Positions 52,323-60,810 of a DNA stretch of 64,000 nucleotides are shown piece after piece. The DNA lies in the NCBI RefSeq assembly GCF_029813785.1, contig NZ_JARVKY010000035.1, forward strand, positions 1 through 64,000, written 5' to 3'. This stretch comes from Streptomyces sp. DH41. Its GTDB lineage: Bacteria > Actinomycetota > Actinomycetes > Streptomycetales > Streptomycetaceae. The first letter of the stretch is position 1; the number at the start of each line of letters is the position of its first letter. The notes beneath the pieces are model-generated. The model was not told the origin of the DNA. It did not search any database and worked only from the letters and a program-made list of their open reading frames with translations. The translations under genes were made by a program, and so were the position numbers.

Positions 52323-53507
52323 GTGACGGAAGTGACAGACCTGGGGGAGTTCGGCGACGACTTCCGGCGGAACCCGCACCCGGTCTACGAGCGACTGCGC
52401 AGATCGGGCCCCGTGCACCGGGTCCGTCCGCCGTCCCCCGACGCGCGGTACGACACCTGGCTCGTCGTCGGCCACGAGGAGGCCCGCGCCGCCCTGGCCG
52501 ACCCTCGCCTGGCCAAGGACCCGAGCGGGCTCGGCATGACCTTCCTCGACGAGGAACTGATCGGCAAGTACCTGCTGGTCACCGACCCGCCCCGACACAC
52601 CCGGCTGCGCGCGCTCGTCTCGCGAGCCTTCACCATGCGCCGCGTGGAGGAGCTGCGGCCGAGGATCCGGCGGATCACCGACGACCTGCTCGACGCCATG
52701 CTGCCGCACGGCCGCGGGGACCTCGTGGAGTCCTTCGCCCACCCACTGCCGCTCACCGTGATCTGCGAGCTGCTCGGTGTGCCGGAGATGGACCGCGCCG
52801 AGTTCCGGAAGATCTCGACGGAGGCGGTCGCGCCGACCAACGAGGAGAGCGAGTACGACGCCTTCGTCGAGCTCGCCGCGTATCTCACCGACCTGATCGA
52901 GGACAAGCGGTGCTCAGGACCGAGCGGCGATCTGCTGAGCGACCTGATCCGCACCACCGACGAGGACGGCGACCGGCTCTCCGCCGAGGAACTGCGGGGC
53001 ATGGCCTTCGTGCTGCTGATCGCCGGCCACGAGACGACGGTCAACCTCATCACCACCGGCGTCCACGCCCTGCTCTCCCATCCCGGCCAACTCGACACCC
53101 TGCGCGCGGACCTGAGCCTGGTCGACGGCGCGGTGGAGGAGGCGCTGCGCTGGGACGGCCCGGTGGAGAACGCGACGTTCCGGTACGCCGCCGAGCCCCT
53201 GGAGATAGACGGCACGCCCATCGCCCGGGGCGACGCGGTGATGGTCGGCCTCACCGCGGCCGACCGTGATCCGGACCGCTATCCCGACCCGGACCGTTTC
53301 GACATCCGGCGTGACACTCGCGGCCACCTCGCCTTCGGCCACGGTGTCCACTACTGCCTGGGCGCCCCACTGGCGCGGCTGGAAGCCCGTACGGCGATAC
53401 GGACCCTGCTGGAACGCGCCCCCGGTCTCGCCCTCGACGGCCCGCCCGGCGACTGGCTGCCGGGCATGCTGATGCGGGGGATGCGGAGTCTGCCGGTGCG
53501 CTGGTAG
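52323..53507 (+). CDS. Cytochrome P450
   Basis: 394 residues. Haem-binding Cys loop FGHGVHYCLGAPLARLE, I-helix AGHETTVNLITTG, ExxR in EEALRWDG. CYP107-like style. Cytosolic class I enzyme that needs ferredoxin/reductase partners encoded elsewhere. GTG start. Same direction as the two-component system 97 bp upstream. Confidence 0.92.
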   Translation: MTEVTDLGEFGDDFRRNPHPVYERLRRSGPVHRVRPPSPDARYDTWLVVGHEEARAALADPRLAKDPSGLGMTFLDEELIGKYLLVTDPPRHTRLRALVSRAFTMRRVEELRPRIRRITDDLLDAMLPHGRGDLVESFAHPLPLTVICELLGVPEMDRAEFRKISTEAVAPTNEESEYDAFVELAAYLTDLIEDKRCSGPSGDLLSDLIRTTDEDGDRLSAEELRGMAFVLLIAGHETTVNLITTGVHALLSHPGQLDTLRADLSLVDGAVEEALRWDGPVENATFRYAAEPLEIDGTPIARGDAVMVGLTAADRDPDRYPDPDRFDIRRDTRGHLAFGHGVHYCLGAPLARLEARTAIRTLLERAPGLALDGPPGDWLPGMLMRGMRSLPVRW

Positions 53508-53572
53508 GTACTGGGCGCACGGGGAGGACGTCGGCGGACGGTGGTGGCGTGTGCGGCGGGCTCGGCTGCCCG

Positions 53573-53596
53573 GTGTTCCGGTGTTCCGGTGTTCCG
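53573..53596. repeat. 8-bp tandem repeat
   Basis: Three copies of GTGTTCCG, 66 nt after the P450 stop. Confidence 0.7.
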
Positions 53597-53752
53597 GAGT
53601 CCCGGGGAGGGACGGTGCGGTGCGATGCGGTGCGGTCTGTGGTTCGGCGGCCGGCCTTGCCCACCGGCCCGCCCTTGCGCCACGGTCCTGCCCCGGCACT
53701 CACACGCCCGCCCGACCCGGCCTCGTCCCTCACCTGGACCCGGTCCCGTCCC

Positions 53753-54775
53753 TCACCCCGCCACGGGCGCCGGGGCCCCGGGGACCTCCTCCAGCCGCAC
53801 CGGTCTGCGCTCGCGCCGGGAGGTCTCACAGGCCTCGGCGATCCGCAGGGCCTGCAGCGCCTCGCGCCCGTCGCACGGATTGGCGCGCTCACCGCGAACG
53901 ACCTCCACGAACGTGGCCAGCTCCGCCTCGTAGGCGGGTCCGAACCGCTCCACGAAGCCGGTCCACGGCTTGTCCGCGGCCGGCGGCCCGGTCGGCTCCG
54001 TCGAGGCGATCGGCGTTCGGTCGTCCAGGCCGACGACGATCTGGTCCAGCTCCCCAGCCAGCTCCATGCGTACGTCGTACCCCGCGCCGTTCAGCCGCGT
54101 CGCCGTCACCGTGGCCAGCGTGCCGTCCCCCAGCGTGAGGAGCGCCGCGCCCGTGTCTACGTCGTCCGCCGCGCGGAACATCGCCGGTCCGGCGTCGGAC
54201 CCGGCGGCGTACACGTCGGTGATCTCCTGGCCGGTCACCCAGCGCAGGATGTCGAAGTCGTGGATGAGCGTGTCCCGGTAGAGCCCGCCGGACTGCGCCA
54301 GATACGCGGCCGGTGGCGGCGCCTGGTCGCTGGTCACGGCCCGGACGGTGTGCAGCCGGCCGAGCCGCCCGGACCGTACCGCCTCACGCGCTCCCGTGTA
54401 GCCGGCGTCGAAGCGACGCTGGAACCCCATCTGCAGAATCGTCCCGGCGTTCTCCACCTCGGCGATCGCCTGCAGCGTGCCCGGCAGGTCCAGTGCGATG
54501 GGCTTCTCGCAGAACACCGGTAGACCCGAGCGTGCCGCCCGGCCGATCAGTTCGGCGTGGGCCGGCGTCGCCGTGGTGATCACCACGGCATCCACGCCCC
54601 ACTGGAAGATCTCGTCCACTCCTGGTGCCGCCGTCTCGCCCAGCCGGTTGGCCAGATCCTGGGCCCGCGCCAGGTCCGCGTCCGTGAGGATCAGGGATCC
54701 CACGTCGCGATGGCGGCTGAGCGTGTTGGCGTGAACGGTGCCGATGCGGCCCGTTCCGATGACCCCGATGCGCAT
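53753..54775 (-). CDS. Gfo/Idh/MocA-family oxidoreductase (inositol dehydrogenase-like)
   Basis: 340 residues. Rossmann motif MRIGVIGTGRIGTVHANT, EKPIALDLPG with catalytic Lys, GFQRRFDAGY and the HDFDILRWVTG signature. Suggests an NAD-dependent oxidation of a sugar or inositol-type substrate. A TTGACA (54804-54809 on the reverse strand) and CACTTT would start the RNA at ATG 54775, so it may be leaderless. Part of the GntR sugar cluster. Confidence 0.9.
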   Translation of the reverse strand: MRIGVIGTGRIGTVHANTLSRHRDVGSLILTDADLARAQDLANRLGETAAPGVDEIFQWGVDAVVITTATPAHAELIGRAARSGLPVFCEKPIALDLPGTLQAIAEVENAGTILQMGFQRRFDAGYTGAREAVRSGRLGRLHTVRAVTSDQAPPPAAYLAQSGGLYRDTLIHDFDILRWVTGQEITDVYAAGSDAGPAMFRAADDVDTGAALLTLGDGTLATVTATRLNGAGYDVRMELAGELDQIVVGLDDRTPIASTEPTGPPAADKPWTGFVERFGPAYEAELATFVEVVRGERANPCDGREALQALRIAEACETSRRERRPVRLEEVPGAPAPVAG

Positions 54776-54814
54776 GGAATCAAAGTGGGTCACAGCCCAC
54801 GCGCTGTCAATGCG

Positions 54815-54828
54815 TATGTCCGGACAAT
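54815..54828. promoter_or_regulatory. GntR operator TGTCCGGACA
   Basis: TATGTCCGGACAAT between the divergent Gfo/Idh and GntR genes. Core TGTCCGGACA is a perfect palindrome; the same core with longer arms recurs at 55802. Confidence 0.75.
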
Positions 54829-54876
54829 CGAACTACACAGCTTCCCGTCAACAGCGCACGGAGCTACGCTCGGCCC

Positions 54877-55641
54877 GTGCCGAAACCAGAAGTGGACCCC
54901 ACCGTGTCGCTGGAGCTCAGCGTGGATCGCAGCAGCCCCGTGCCGCTGTACTTCCAGCTGTCACAGCAGCTGGAGGCGGCGATCGAGCACGGCGCGCTGA
55001 CCCCGGGCAGCCTGCTGGGCAACGAGATCGAGCTGGCCGCGCGGCTCGGCCTGTCCCGTCCCACGGTCCGCCAGGCCATCCAGTCGCTCGTCGACAAGGG
55101 CCTGCTCGTGCGCCGCAGAGGCGTCGGCACCCAGGTGGTGCACAGCAAGGTCAAGCGTCCGCTCGAGCTCAGCAGTCTCTACGACGACCTGGAGGCGGCG
55201 GGGCAGCGCCCGGCCACGAAGGTGCTGGTCAACACCGTCGTCCCCGCGACCGCCGAGGTCGCCGCCGCACTCGGCGTCGCCGAGGGGAGCGACGTGCACC
55301 GGGTGGAGCGGCTGCGGCTCACGCACGGGGAGCCGATGGCACATCTGTGCAACTACCTGCCGCCGGGTCTCTTCGACCTGGACACCGAGCAGCTGGAGGC
55401 CACCGGCCTGTACCGGCTGATGCGGGCCGCCGGGATCACCCTGCACAGTGCCCGCCAGTCCATCGGCGCTCGCGCCGCCACCGCCGGCGAGGCCGAGCGG
55501 CTCGGCGAGGACGAGGGCGCCCCCCTGCTCACCATGGAACGCACGACGTTCGACGACACGGGACGCGCGGTCGAGTTCGGCGCGCACACCTACCGGCCGT
55601 CCCGCTACTCCTTCGAGTTCCAGCTCCTCGTACGGTCCTGA
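54877..55641 (+). CDS. GntR-family regulator with UTRA domain
   Basis: 254 residues. N-terminal winged helix (LSQQLEAAIEHGALTPGSLLGNEIELAARLGLSRPTVRQAIQSLV) and a UTRA ligand domain ending YRPSRYSFEFQLLV. GTG 54877 follows a possible -10 TACGCT at 54865-54870, again consistent with a leaderless RNA. Probably binds the TTGTCCGGACAA sites and controls the whole cluster in response to a sugar phosphate. Confidence 0.93.
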   Translation: MPKPEVDPTVSLELSVDRSSPVPLYFQLSQQLEAAIEHGALTPGSLLGNEIELAARLGLSRPTVRQAIQSLVDKGLLVRRRGVGTQVVHSKVKRPLELSSLYDDLEAAGQRPATKVLVNTVVPATAEVAAALGVAEGSDVHRVERLRLTHGEPMAHLCNYLPPGLFDLDTEQLEATGLYRLMRAAGITLHSARQSIGARAATAGEAERLGEDEGAPLLTMERTTFDDTGRAVEFGAHTYRPSRYSFEFQLLVRS

Positions 55642-55689
55642 CCGGGGCCGACCGGGGCCGACCGGGGCCGACCGGGGCCGACCGGGGCC
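55640..55689. repeat. 10-bp tandem repeat over the stop codon
   Basis: Five copies of GACCGGGGCC; the first shares bases with the gntR stop codon (TGA, 55639-55641). Confidence 0.88.
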
Positions 55690-55801
55690 GGCCGACGGCG
55701 CGGAGCGATCCCGCGTTCGCCGCTCATGGGCGGCGCGGGTGGGGTGGGCGGCGCGTGCCGCCCACCCGGCACGCGGCGTGTTTCGCCGTGCGCGTTCGTC
55801 G

Positions 55802-55817
55802 CATTGTCCGGACAATG
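55802..55817. promoter_or_regulatory. GntR operator CATTGTCCGGACAATG
   Basis: Perfect 16-bp palindrome before the sugar-binding protein gene, with a half-site CGGACAATG at 55862-55870. Confidence 0.82.
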
Positions 55818-55955
55818 TGACCGACGCCTGCTCCCCGGCGCCAAGTGATCGTTCTTCATGTCGGACAATGGGGCGTTTGGGGTTTCGAGAACCCGGCCGG
55901 GTTCCCACGGAACTCCGGCACGCACAGCACGGCACAGCAAGAAGGGCACGGCCTC

Positions 55956-56960
55956 GTGGCACGGTTTCGGACCTGGGTAGGCATAGCGCTGGCAGGGGCA
56001 CTGTCGGTGTCCCTGGCCGGCTGCAGCAGTACGGGCGGCAAGCGCGCCGAGGACGCCCGCAAGGCCGCGTCGGCCCAGGGGAAGGCGGCGGTGAACACAC
56101 CCCGCTGGACCTTCGCGATGATCACTCACTCGGGGGATGGCGACTCCTTCTGGGACATCGTCCAGAGCGGTGCCGAGCAGGCCGCGTTGAAGGACAACAT
56201 CAATTTCCTGTACTCCCAGGACGACGAGGGCCAGCAGCAGGCGCAGCTCGTGAACGCGGCCATCGACAAGAAGGTCGACGGGATCATCGTCACCCTCGCC
56301 AAGCCCGCCGCCATGAAGTCCGCCCTGGCCCGTGCCCAGAAGGCGGGCATCCCCGTGATCACCGTGAACTCCGGCTCCGAGGAGTCCAAGGAGTTCGGCG
56401 CCCTCACCCACATCGGCCAGGACGAGACGATCGCCGGTGAGGCGGTCGGCGAGGAGCTGAACGAGCGCGGGCGCGAGCAGGCGGTCTGCGTGCTGCACGA
56501 GCAGGGCAACGTCGGCCACGAGCAGCGCTGTGACGGCGTGGAGAAGAGCTTCGAGGGCAAGGTCGAGCGGCTCTACGTCAACGGCACCAGCATGCCGGAC
56601 GTGCAGTCCGCCATCGAGGCCAAGCTCCAGACCGACAAGGCCGTCGACGCCGTGGTCACCCTCGGCGCCCCCTACGCCGCCACCGCCGTGAAGGCCAAGC
56701 AGGGCGCGGGGAGCAAGGCCGAGATCGACACCTTCGACCTCAACGCCAAGGTGGCCGCGGGGCTGGAGGACGGCACCCTCGGGTTCGCGGTCGACCAGCA
56801 GCCCTACCTCCAGGGCTACGAGGCGGTCGACCTGCTGTGGCTGTACAAGTACAACGCCGACGTCCTCGGTGGCGGCCGGCCGGTGCTGACCGGGCCGCAG
56901 GTCATCACCAAGGACGACGCCGCCGCGCTGGCCGACTACACGAGGCGGGGCACCCGATGA
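55956..56960 (+). CDS. Sugar ABC transporter substrate-binding lipoprotein
   Basis: 334 residues; lipoprotein signal with lipobox SLAGC (Cys near residue 22). RbsB-like periplasmic fold (FAMITHSGDGDSFWDIVQSGAEQAAL, GIIVTLAKPAAM, GIPVITVNSG). GTG 55956 is supported by the signal peptide. Delivers a sugar to the following CUT2 permease. Confidence 0.92.
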   Translation: MARFRTWVGIALAGALSVSLAGCSSTGGKRAEDARKAASAQGKAAVNTPRWTFAMITHSGDGDSFWDIVQSGAEQAALKDNINFLYSQDDEGQQQAQLVNAAIDKKVDGIIVTLAKPAAMKSALARAQKAGIPVITVNSGSEESKEFGALTHIGQDETIAGEAVGEELNERGREQAVCVLHEQGNVGHEQRCDGVEKSFEGKVERLYVNGTSMPDVQSAIEAKLQTDKAVDAVVTLGAPYAATAVKAKQGAGSKAEIDTFDLNAKVAAGLEDGTLGFAVDQQPYLQGYEAVDLLWLYKYNADVLGGGRPVLTGPQVITKDDAAALADYTRRGTR

Positions 56961-58012
56961 GCGCCGGTACGGACGCGGCAGCCGCCGGTCAAAGCGCTGA
57001 CGAAAGGATTCTGCACGCCTCTCCGCTGCGGAAACTGCTGGGCCGCCCGGAGCTGGGCTCCGTGGTCGGCGCGATCGCGGTCTTCGTCTTCTTCGCGTTC
57101 TTCGCCGACAGCTTCCTGCGTGCCACGAGCCTCAGCACGGTGCTCTACGCCGCCTCGACGATCGGCATCATGGCCGTTCCCGTGGCGCTGCTGATGATCG
57201 GCGGCGAGTTCGACCTGTCCGCGGGCGTCATGGTCACCTCGTCGGCCCTGGTGTCGTCGATGTTCAGCTACCAGATGACCGCCAACGTCTGGGTCGGTGT
57301 CGGCGTCTCCCTGCTGGTCACCCTGGCGATCGGAGCCTTCAACGGCTTCATGCTCACCCGCACCAAGCTGCCCAGCTTCATCATCACGCTCGGCACCTTC
57401 CTGATGCTGACCGGCCTGAACCTGGGCTTCACCAAGCTGATCGGCGGCACGGTCTCCACCAAGACGATCGCCGACATGGAGGGCTTCGGCTCCGCCCGTG
57501 AGGTCTTCGCCTCCACCCTCACCGTCGGCGGTGTCGGCTTCAAGGTCACCATCCTGTGGTGGCTCGCCCTGGTCGCCGTCGCCAGCTGGATCCTGCTGCG
57601 CACCCGCGCCGGCAACTGGATCTTCGCGGTCGGCGGCAACAAGGACGCCGCCCGCGCGGTCGGCGTCCCGGTCAACAGGACGAAGATCGGCCTGTACATG
57701 GGTGTGGCCCTCGGCGCCTGGATCTCCGGCCAGCACCTGCTCTTCTCCTACGACGTCGTCCAGTCCGGCGAAGGCGTCGGCAACGAGCTGATCTACATCA
57801 TCGCGGCCGTCATCGGCGGCTGTCTGATCACCGGCGGTTACGGCAGCGCCGTCGGCTCGGCGGTCGGCGCCCTCATCTTCGGCATGACCAGCAAGGGCAT
57901 CGTCTTCGCCGAGTGGAACCCCGACTGGTTCAAGTTCTTCCTCGGAGCGATGCTGCTCCTCGCGACCCTGCTCAACGCCTGGGTCCGCAAGCGCGCGGAG
58001 GCCACCAAGTGA
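56957..58012 (+). CDS. CUT2 sugar ABC transporter permease
   Basis: 351 residues, RbsC-like, about ten membrane segments. Features: VPVALLMIGGEFDLSAGVMV, MLTRTKLPSFIITLGTFLMLTGLNL, AVGGNKDAARAVGVPV. Starts by a 4-nt overlap with the binding protein, and its stop overlaps the ATPase start. Confidence 0.93.
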   Translation: MSAGTDAAAAGQSADERILHASPLRKLLGRPELGSVVGAIAVFVFFAFFADSFLRATSLSTVLYAASTIGIMAVPVALLMIGGEFDLSAGVMVTSSALVSSMFSYQMTANVWVGVGVSLLVTLAIGAFNGFMLTRTKLPSFIITLGTFLMLTGLNLGFTKLIGGTVSTKTIADMEGFGSAREVFASTLTVGGVGFKVTILWWLALVAVASWILLRTRAGNWIFAVGGNKDAARAVGVPVNRTKIGLYMGVALGAWISGQHLLFSYDVVQSGEGVGNELIYIIAAVIGGCLITGGYGSAVGSAVGALIFGMTSKGIVFAEWNPDWFKFFLGAMLLLATLLNAWVRKRAEATK

Positions 58013-58839
58013 CGCAGACCGAAAGCGGTACGCCGCACAGCCGCACGGCGCTCGTCGAGCTGTCCGGCGTCAGCAAGAACTACGGCAACGTCCGCGCCCT
58101 GGAGGGTGTGTCGCTGGAGGTGCACGCGGGCGAAATCACCTGCGTGCTCGGCGACAACGGTGCCGGCAAGTCGACGCTCATCAAGATCATCTCCGGTCTG
58201 CACCAGCACGACGGCGGCACACTGAGCCTCGACGGCGAGGAGACCCGCCTCACCTCCCCGCGCGAGGCCCTGGACCGCGGCATCGCCACCGTCTACCAGG
58301 ACCTTGCCGTCGTCCCCCTCATGCCGGTCTGGCGCAACTTCTTCCTCGGCTCCGAGCCGCGCAAGGGCGTCGCCCCGTTCAAGCGCATGGACGTCGACCA
58401 CATGCGCCGCACCACCCGCGCGGAACTCCTCCGCATGGGCATCGACCTGCGCGACGTCGACCAGCCCATCGGCACCCTCTCCGGCGGCGAACGCCAGTGC
58501 GTGGCGATCGCCCGCGCGGTGTACTTCGGCGCGAAGGTGCTGGTGCTCGACGAACCGACGGCGGCGCTGGGGGTGAAGCAGTCCGGCGTGGTGCTGAAGT
58601 ATGTGGCGGCGGCACGTGACCAGGGCTTGGGTGTTGTTTTGATCACCCACAACCCGCACCACGCGTACCTGGTGGGAGACAGATTCGTCCTGCTGAAGCG
58701 CGGCACCATGGTGGGCAACCACGAGCGGGACGACATCACACTGGACGAGCTGACGAGGCAGATGGCGGGCGGAAACGAGCTGGACGATCTACGCCACGAA
58801 CTGCAGCGCACCCCGGGGCGCGGGGAACTGGGCGAGTAA
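58009..58839 (+). CDS. Sugar ABC transporter ATP-binding protein
   Basis: 276 residues, one ABC domain only, unlike the usual double RbsA/XylG (about 500). Walker A GDNGAGKST, signature LSGGERQCVA, Walker B VLVLDEPTAALG. Such single-domain partners occur in some actinobacterial CUT2 systems, where two copies pair with the permease. Confidence 0.93.
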   Translation: MTQTESGTPHSRTALVELSGVSKNYGNVRALEGVSLEVHAGEITCVLGDNGAGKSTLIKIISGLHQHDGGTLSLDGEETRLTSPREALDRGIATVYQDLAVVPLMPVWRNFFLGSEPRKGVAPFKRMDVDHMRRTTRAELLRMGIDLRDVDQPIGTLSGGERQCVAIARAVYFGAKVLVLDEPTAALGVKQSGVVLKYVAAARDQGLGVVLITHNPHHAYLVGDRFVLLKRGTMVGNHERDDITLDELTRQMAGGNELDDLRHELQRTPGRGELGE

Positions 58840-58930
58840 CCACGACGCACCCGCACCCGGCAACGAACCGGTCACGCCACCCCCTGTCCCATTCGGCACC
58901 CGGTACAGCCGTGCGGCACAATCGCACCCG

Positions 58931-60079
58931 ATGAGCACCTACCGCGACTTCACCGCCCCCATCGGCTCCCGCCGCGCCCCGGTCCTGCGCACCGTGGGTA
59001 CGAGGGAACGCCGCTCGCACCTCACGGCACCCCGCGTGCCGACGGTCGGAATCGACATCGGCGGTACGAAAGTCATGGCGGGCGTCGTGGACGCCGACGG
59101 CAACATCCTGGAGAAGCTCCGCACGGAGACCCCCGACAAGTCCAAAAGTCCCAAGGTCGTCGAGGACACCATCGTCGAACTGGTCCTGGACCTCTCCGAC
59201 CGGCACGACGTGCACGCCGTCGGCATCGGCGCGGCCGGCTGGGTCGACGCCGACCGCAACCGCGTGCTGTTCGCCCCCCACCTGTCCTGGCGCAACGAAC
59301 CGCTGCGCGACCGTATCGCCGGCCGCCTCGCGGTCCCCGTCCTGGTGGACAACGACGCGAACACCGCCGCCTGGGCCGAGTGGCGCTTCGGCGCCGGCCG
59401 CGGCGAGGACCACCTCGTCATGATCACGCTCGGCACCGGCATCGGCGGCGCGATCCTGGAGGACGGCCAGGTCAAGCGCGGCAAGTACGGGGTCGCCGGA
59501 GAGTTCGGCCACATGCAGGTCGTCCCCGGCGGTCACCGCTGCCCGTGCGGCAACCGCGGCTGCTGGGAGCAGTACAGCTCCGGGAACGCCCTGGTCAGGG
59601 AGGCCCGCGAGCTGGCCGCCGCCGACTCGCCGGTGGCCTACGGGATCATCGAGCACGTCAAGGGCAGCATCGGTGACATCACCGGCCCGATGATCACCGA
59701 GCTGGCCCGCGACGGCGACGCCATGTGCGTCGAACTGCTCCAGGACATCGGACAGTGGCTCGGCGTCGGCATCGCGAACCTCGCCGCGGCCCTCGACCCG
59801 TCCTGCTTCGTGATCGGCGGCGGGGTCAGCGCCGCCGACGACCTGCTGATCGGCCCCGCGCGCGACGCCTTCAAGCGCCAGCTCACCGGCCGCGGCTACC
59901 GCCCCGAGGCGCGCATCGTCCGCGCCCAGCTCGGCCCCGAGGCCGGCATGGTGGGCGCCGCCGACCTGTCCCGGCTGGTCGCCCGCCGGTTCCGCCGCGC
60001 CAAGCGGCGCCGGGTGGAGCGGTACGAGCGCTACGAGCGGTACGCGGAGGCCCGCCGCACGTCCGGGGAGTCGCTGTGA
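58931..60079 (+). CDS. ROK-family sugar kinase
   Basis: 382 residues. Phosphate loop VGIDIGGTKVMAGVVD, ROK signature GTGIGGAILEDGQVKRG with the following HCPCGNRGCWEQYSSG zinc Cys triplet. Likely phosphorylates the sugar brought by the neighbouring ABC system. A CACAAT 8 nt before ATG 58931 and no ribosome site suggest leaderless translation. Confidence 0.9.
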   Translation: MSTYRDFTAPIGSRRAPVLRTVGTRERRSHLTAPRVPTVGIDIGGTKVMAGVVDADGNILEKLRTETPDKSKSPKVVEDTIVELVLDLSDRHDVHAVGIGAAGWVDADRNRVLFAPHLSWRNEPLRDRIAGRLAVPVLVDNDANTAAWAEWRFGAGRGEDHLVMITLGTGIGGAILEDGQVKRGKYGVAGEFGHMQVVPGGHRCPCGNRGCWEQYSSGNALVREARELAAADSPVAYGIIEHVKGSIGDITGPMITELARDGDAMCVELLQDIGQWLGVGIANLAAALDPSCFVIGGGVSAADDLLIGPARDAFKRQLTGRGYRPEARIVRAQLGPEAGMVGAADLSRLVARRFRRAKRRRVERYERYERYAEARRTSGESL

Positions 60080-60657
60080 CGGATTCCCTGCCGCACCAGG
60101 CCGGACCCCCGGAGGATCCCGGCCCACCGGCGGAGGGCCGTCGGCGCATGATCCGCCGCCGGTCGCTCACCCTGCTCACCATCGTGCTGCTCATCGGCAT
60201 CCCGGCCGGCTACCTCGTGATCTCCGCCAACCAGAGCCGCGACAGCGGCAGGGAGAAGGAGGCGAAGTACGCGGCGACCGGCATGACCGAGGGCTGGCCG
60301 TCCAAGCTCCAGCGCCGCATCTACGAGCTGCCCGTCCCGGTCCCGTCCGACGAGGTCGCGTACTACGAGACGAACAACTGGAAGACCAGCCGTCTCTACG
60401 TCCAGTTCGAGACCACCGGCGCCGGCCTGGACGCCTTCCTGGCGGGACTGGGCGTAGACCGGGACGCACTGGAGAAGGACAAGATCGCCATCAGCGACCG
60501 TGCCCAGCAAGTCACCGGCTGGGAGTTCGGCGGTGCCGGCTCCTGGTGGGGCCTCGTCAACGAGCAGCCGAACCCGGCGCCCACCCACGACGTCGTCGTG
60601 AACATGCACAACCCGGACTACCCGATGGTGTACGTCGTCTCACGCACGGTTCCCTGA
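60076..60657 (+). CDS. Membrane-anchored hypothetical protein
   Basis: 193 residues; a Pro-rich cytoplasmic N-terminus, one membrane segment (SLTLLTIVLLIGIPAGYLVISA), then an extracellular domain (YYETNNWKTSRLYVQFETTG). GTG overlaps the ROK stop, so translationally coupled. Family unknown. Confidence 0.78.
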   Translation: MTDSLPHQAGPPEDPGPPAEGRRRMIRRRSLTLLTIVLLIGIPAGYLVISANQSRDSGREKEAKYAATGMTEGWPSKLQRRIYELPVPVPSDEVAYYETNNWKTSRLYVQFETTGAGLDAFLAGLGVDRDALEKDKIAISDRAQQVTGWEFGGAGSWWGLVNEQPNPAPTHDVVVNMHNPDYPMVYVVSRTVP

Positions 60658-60715
60658 CCGAGTACGTACGACGGCGACCGAGTACGTACGACTGCACCCG
60701 CGTACGTACGACGGC
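60656..60715. repeat. 20-bp tandem repeat over the stop codon
   Basis: Three 20-bp units (GACCGAGTACGTACGACGGC type) at 60656, 60676 and 60696, each with TACGTAC. Confidence 0.82.
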
Positions 60716-60810
60716 CGTGGCCCGGCAGGCCGCCGGGGCCGATTGTCAGACCCCGCCCGTAGAGTCGAAGACATCTGATGGGAAGTGCGGGCGAGGGGGT
60801 GACAGGACGT

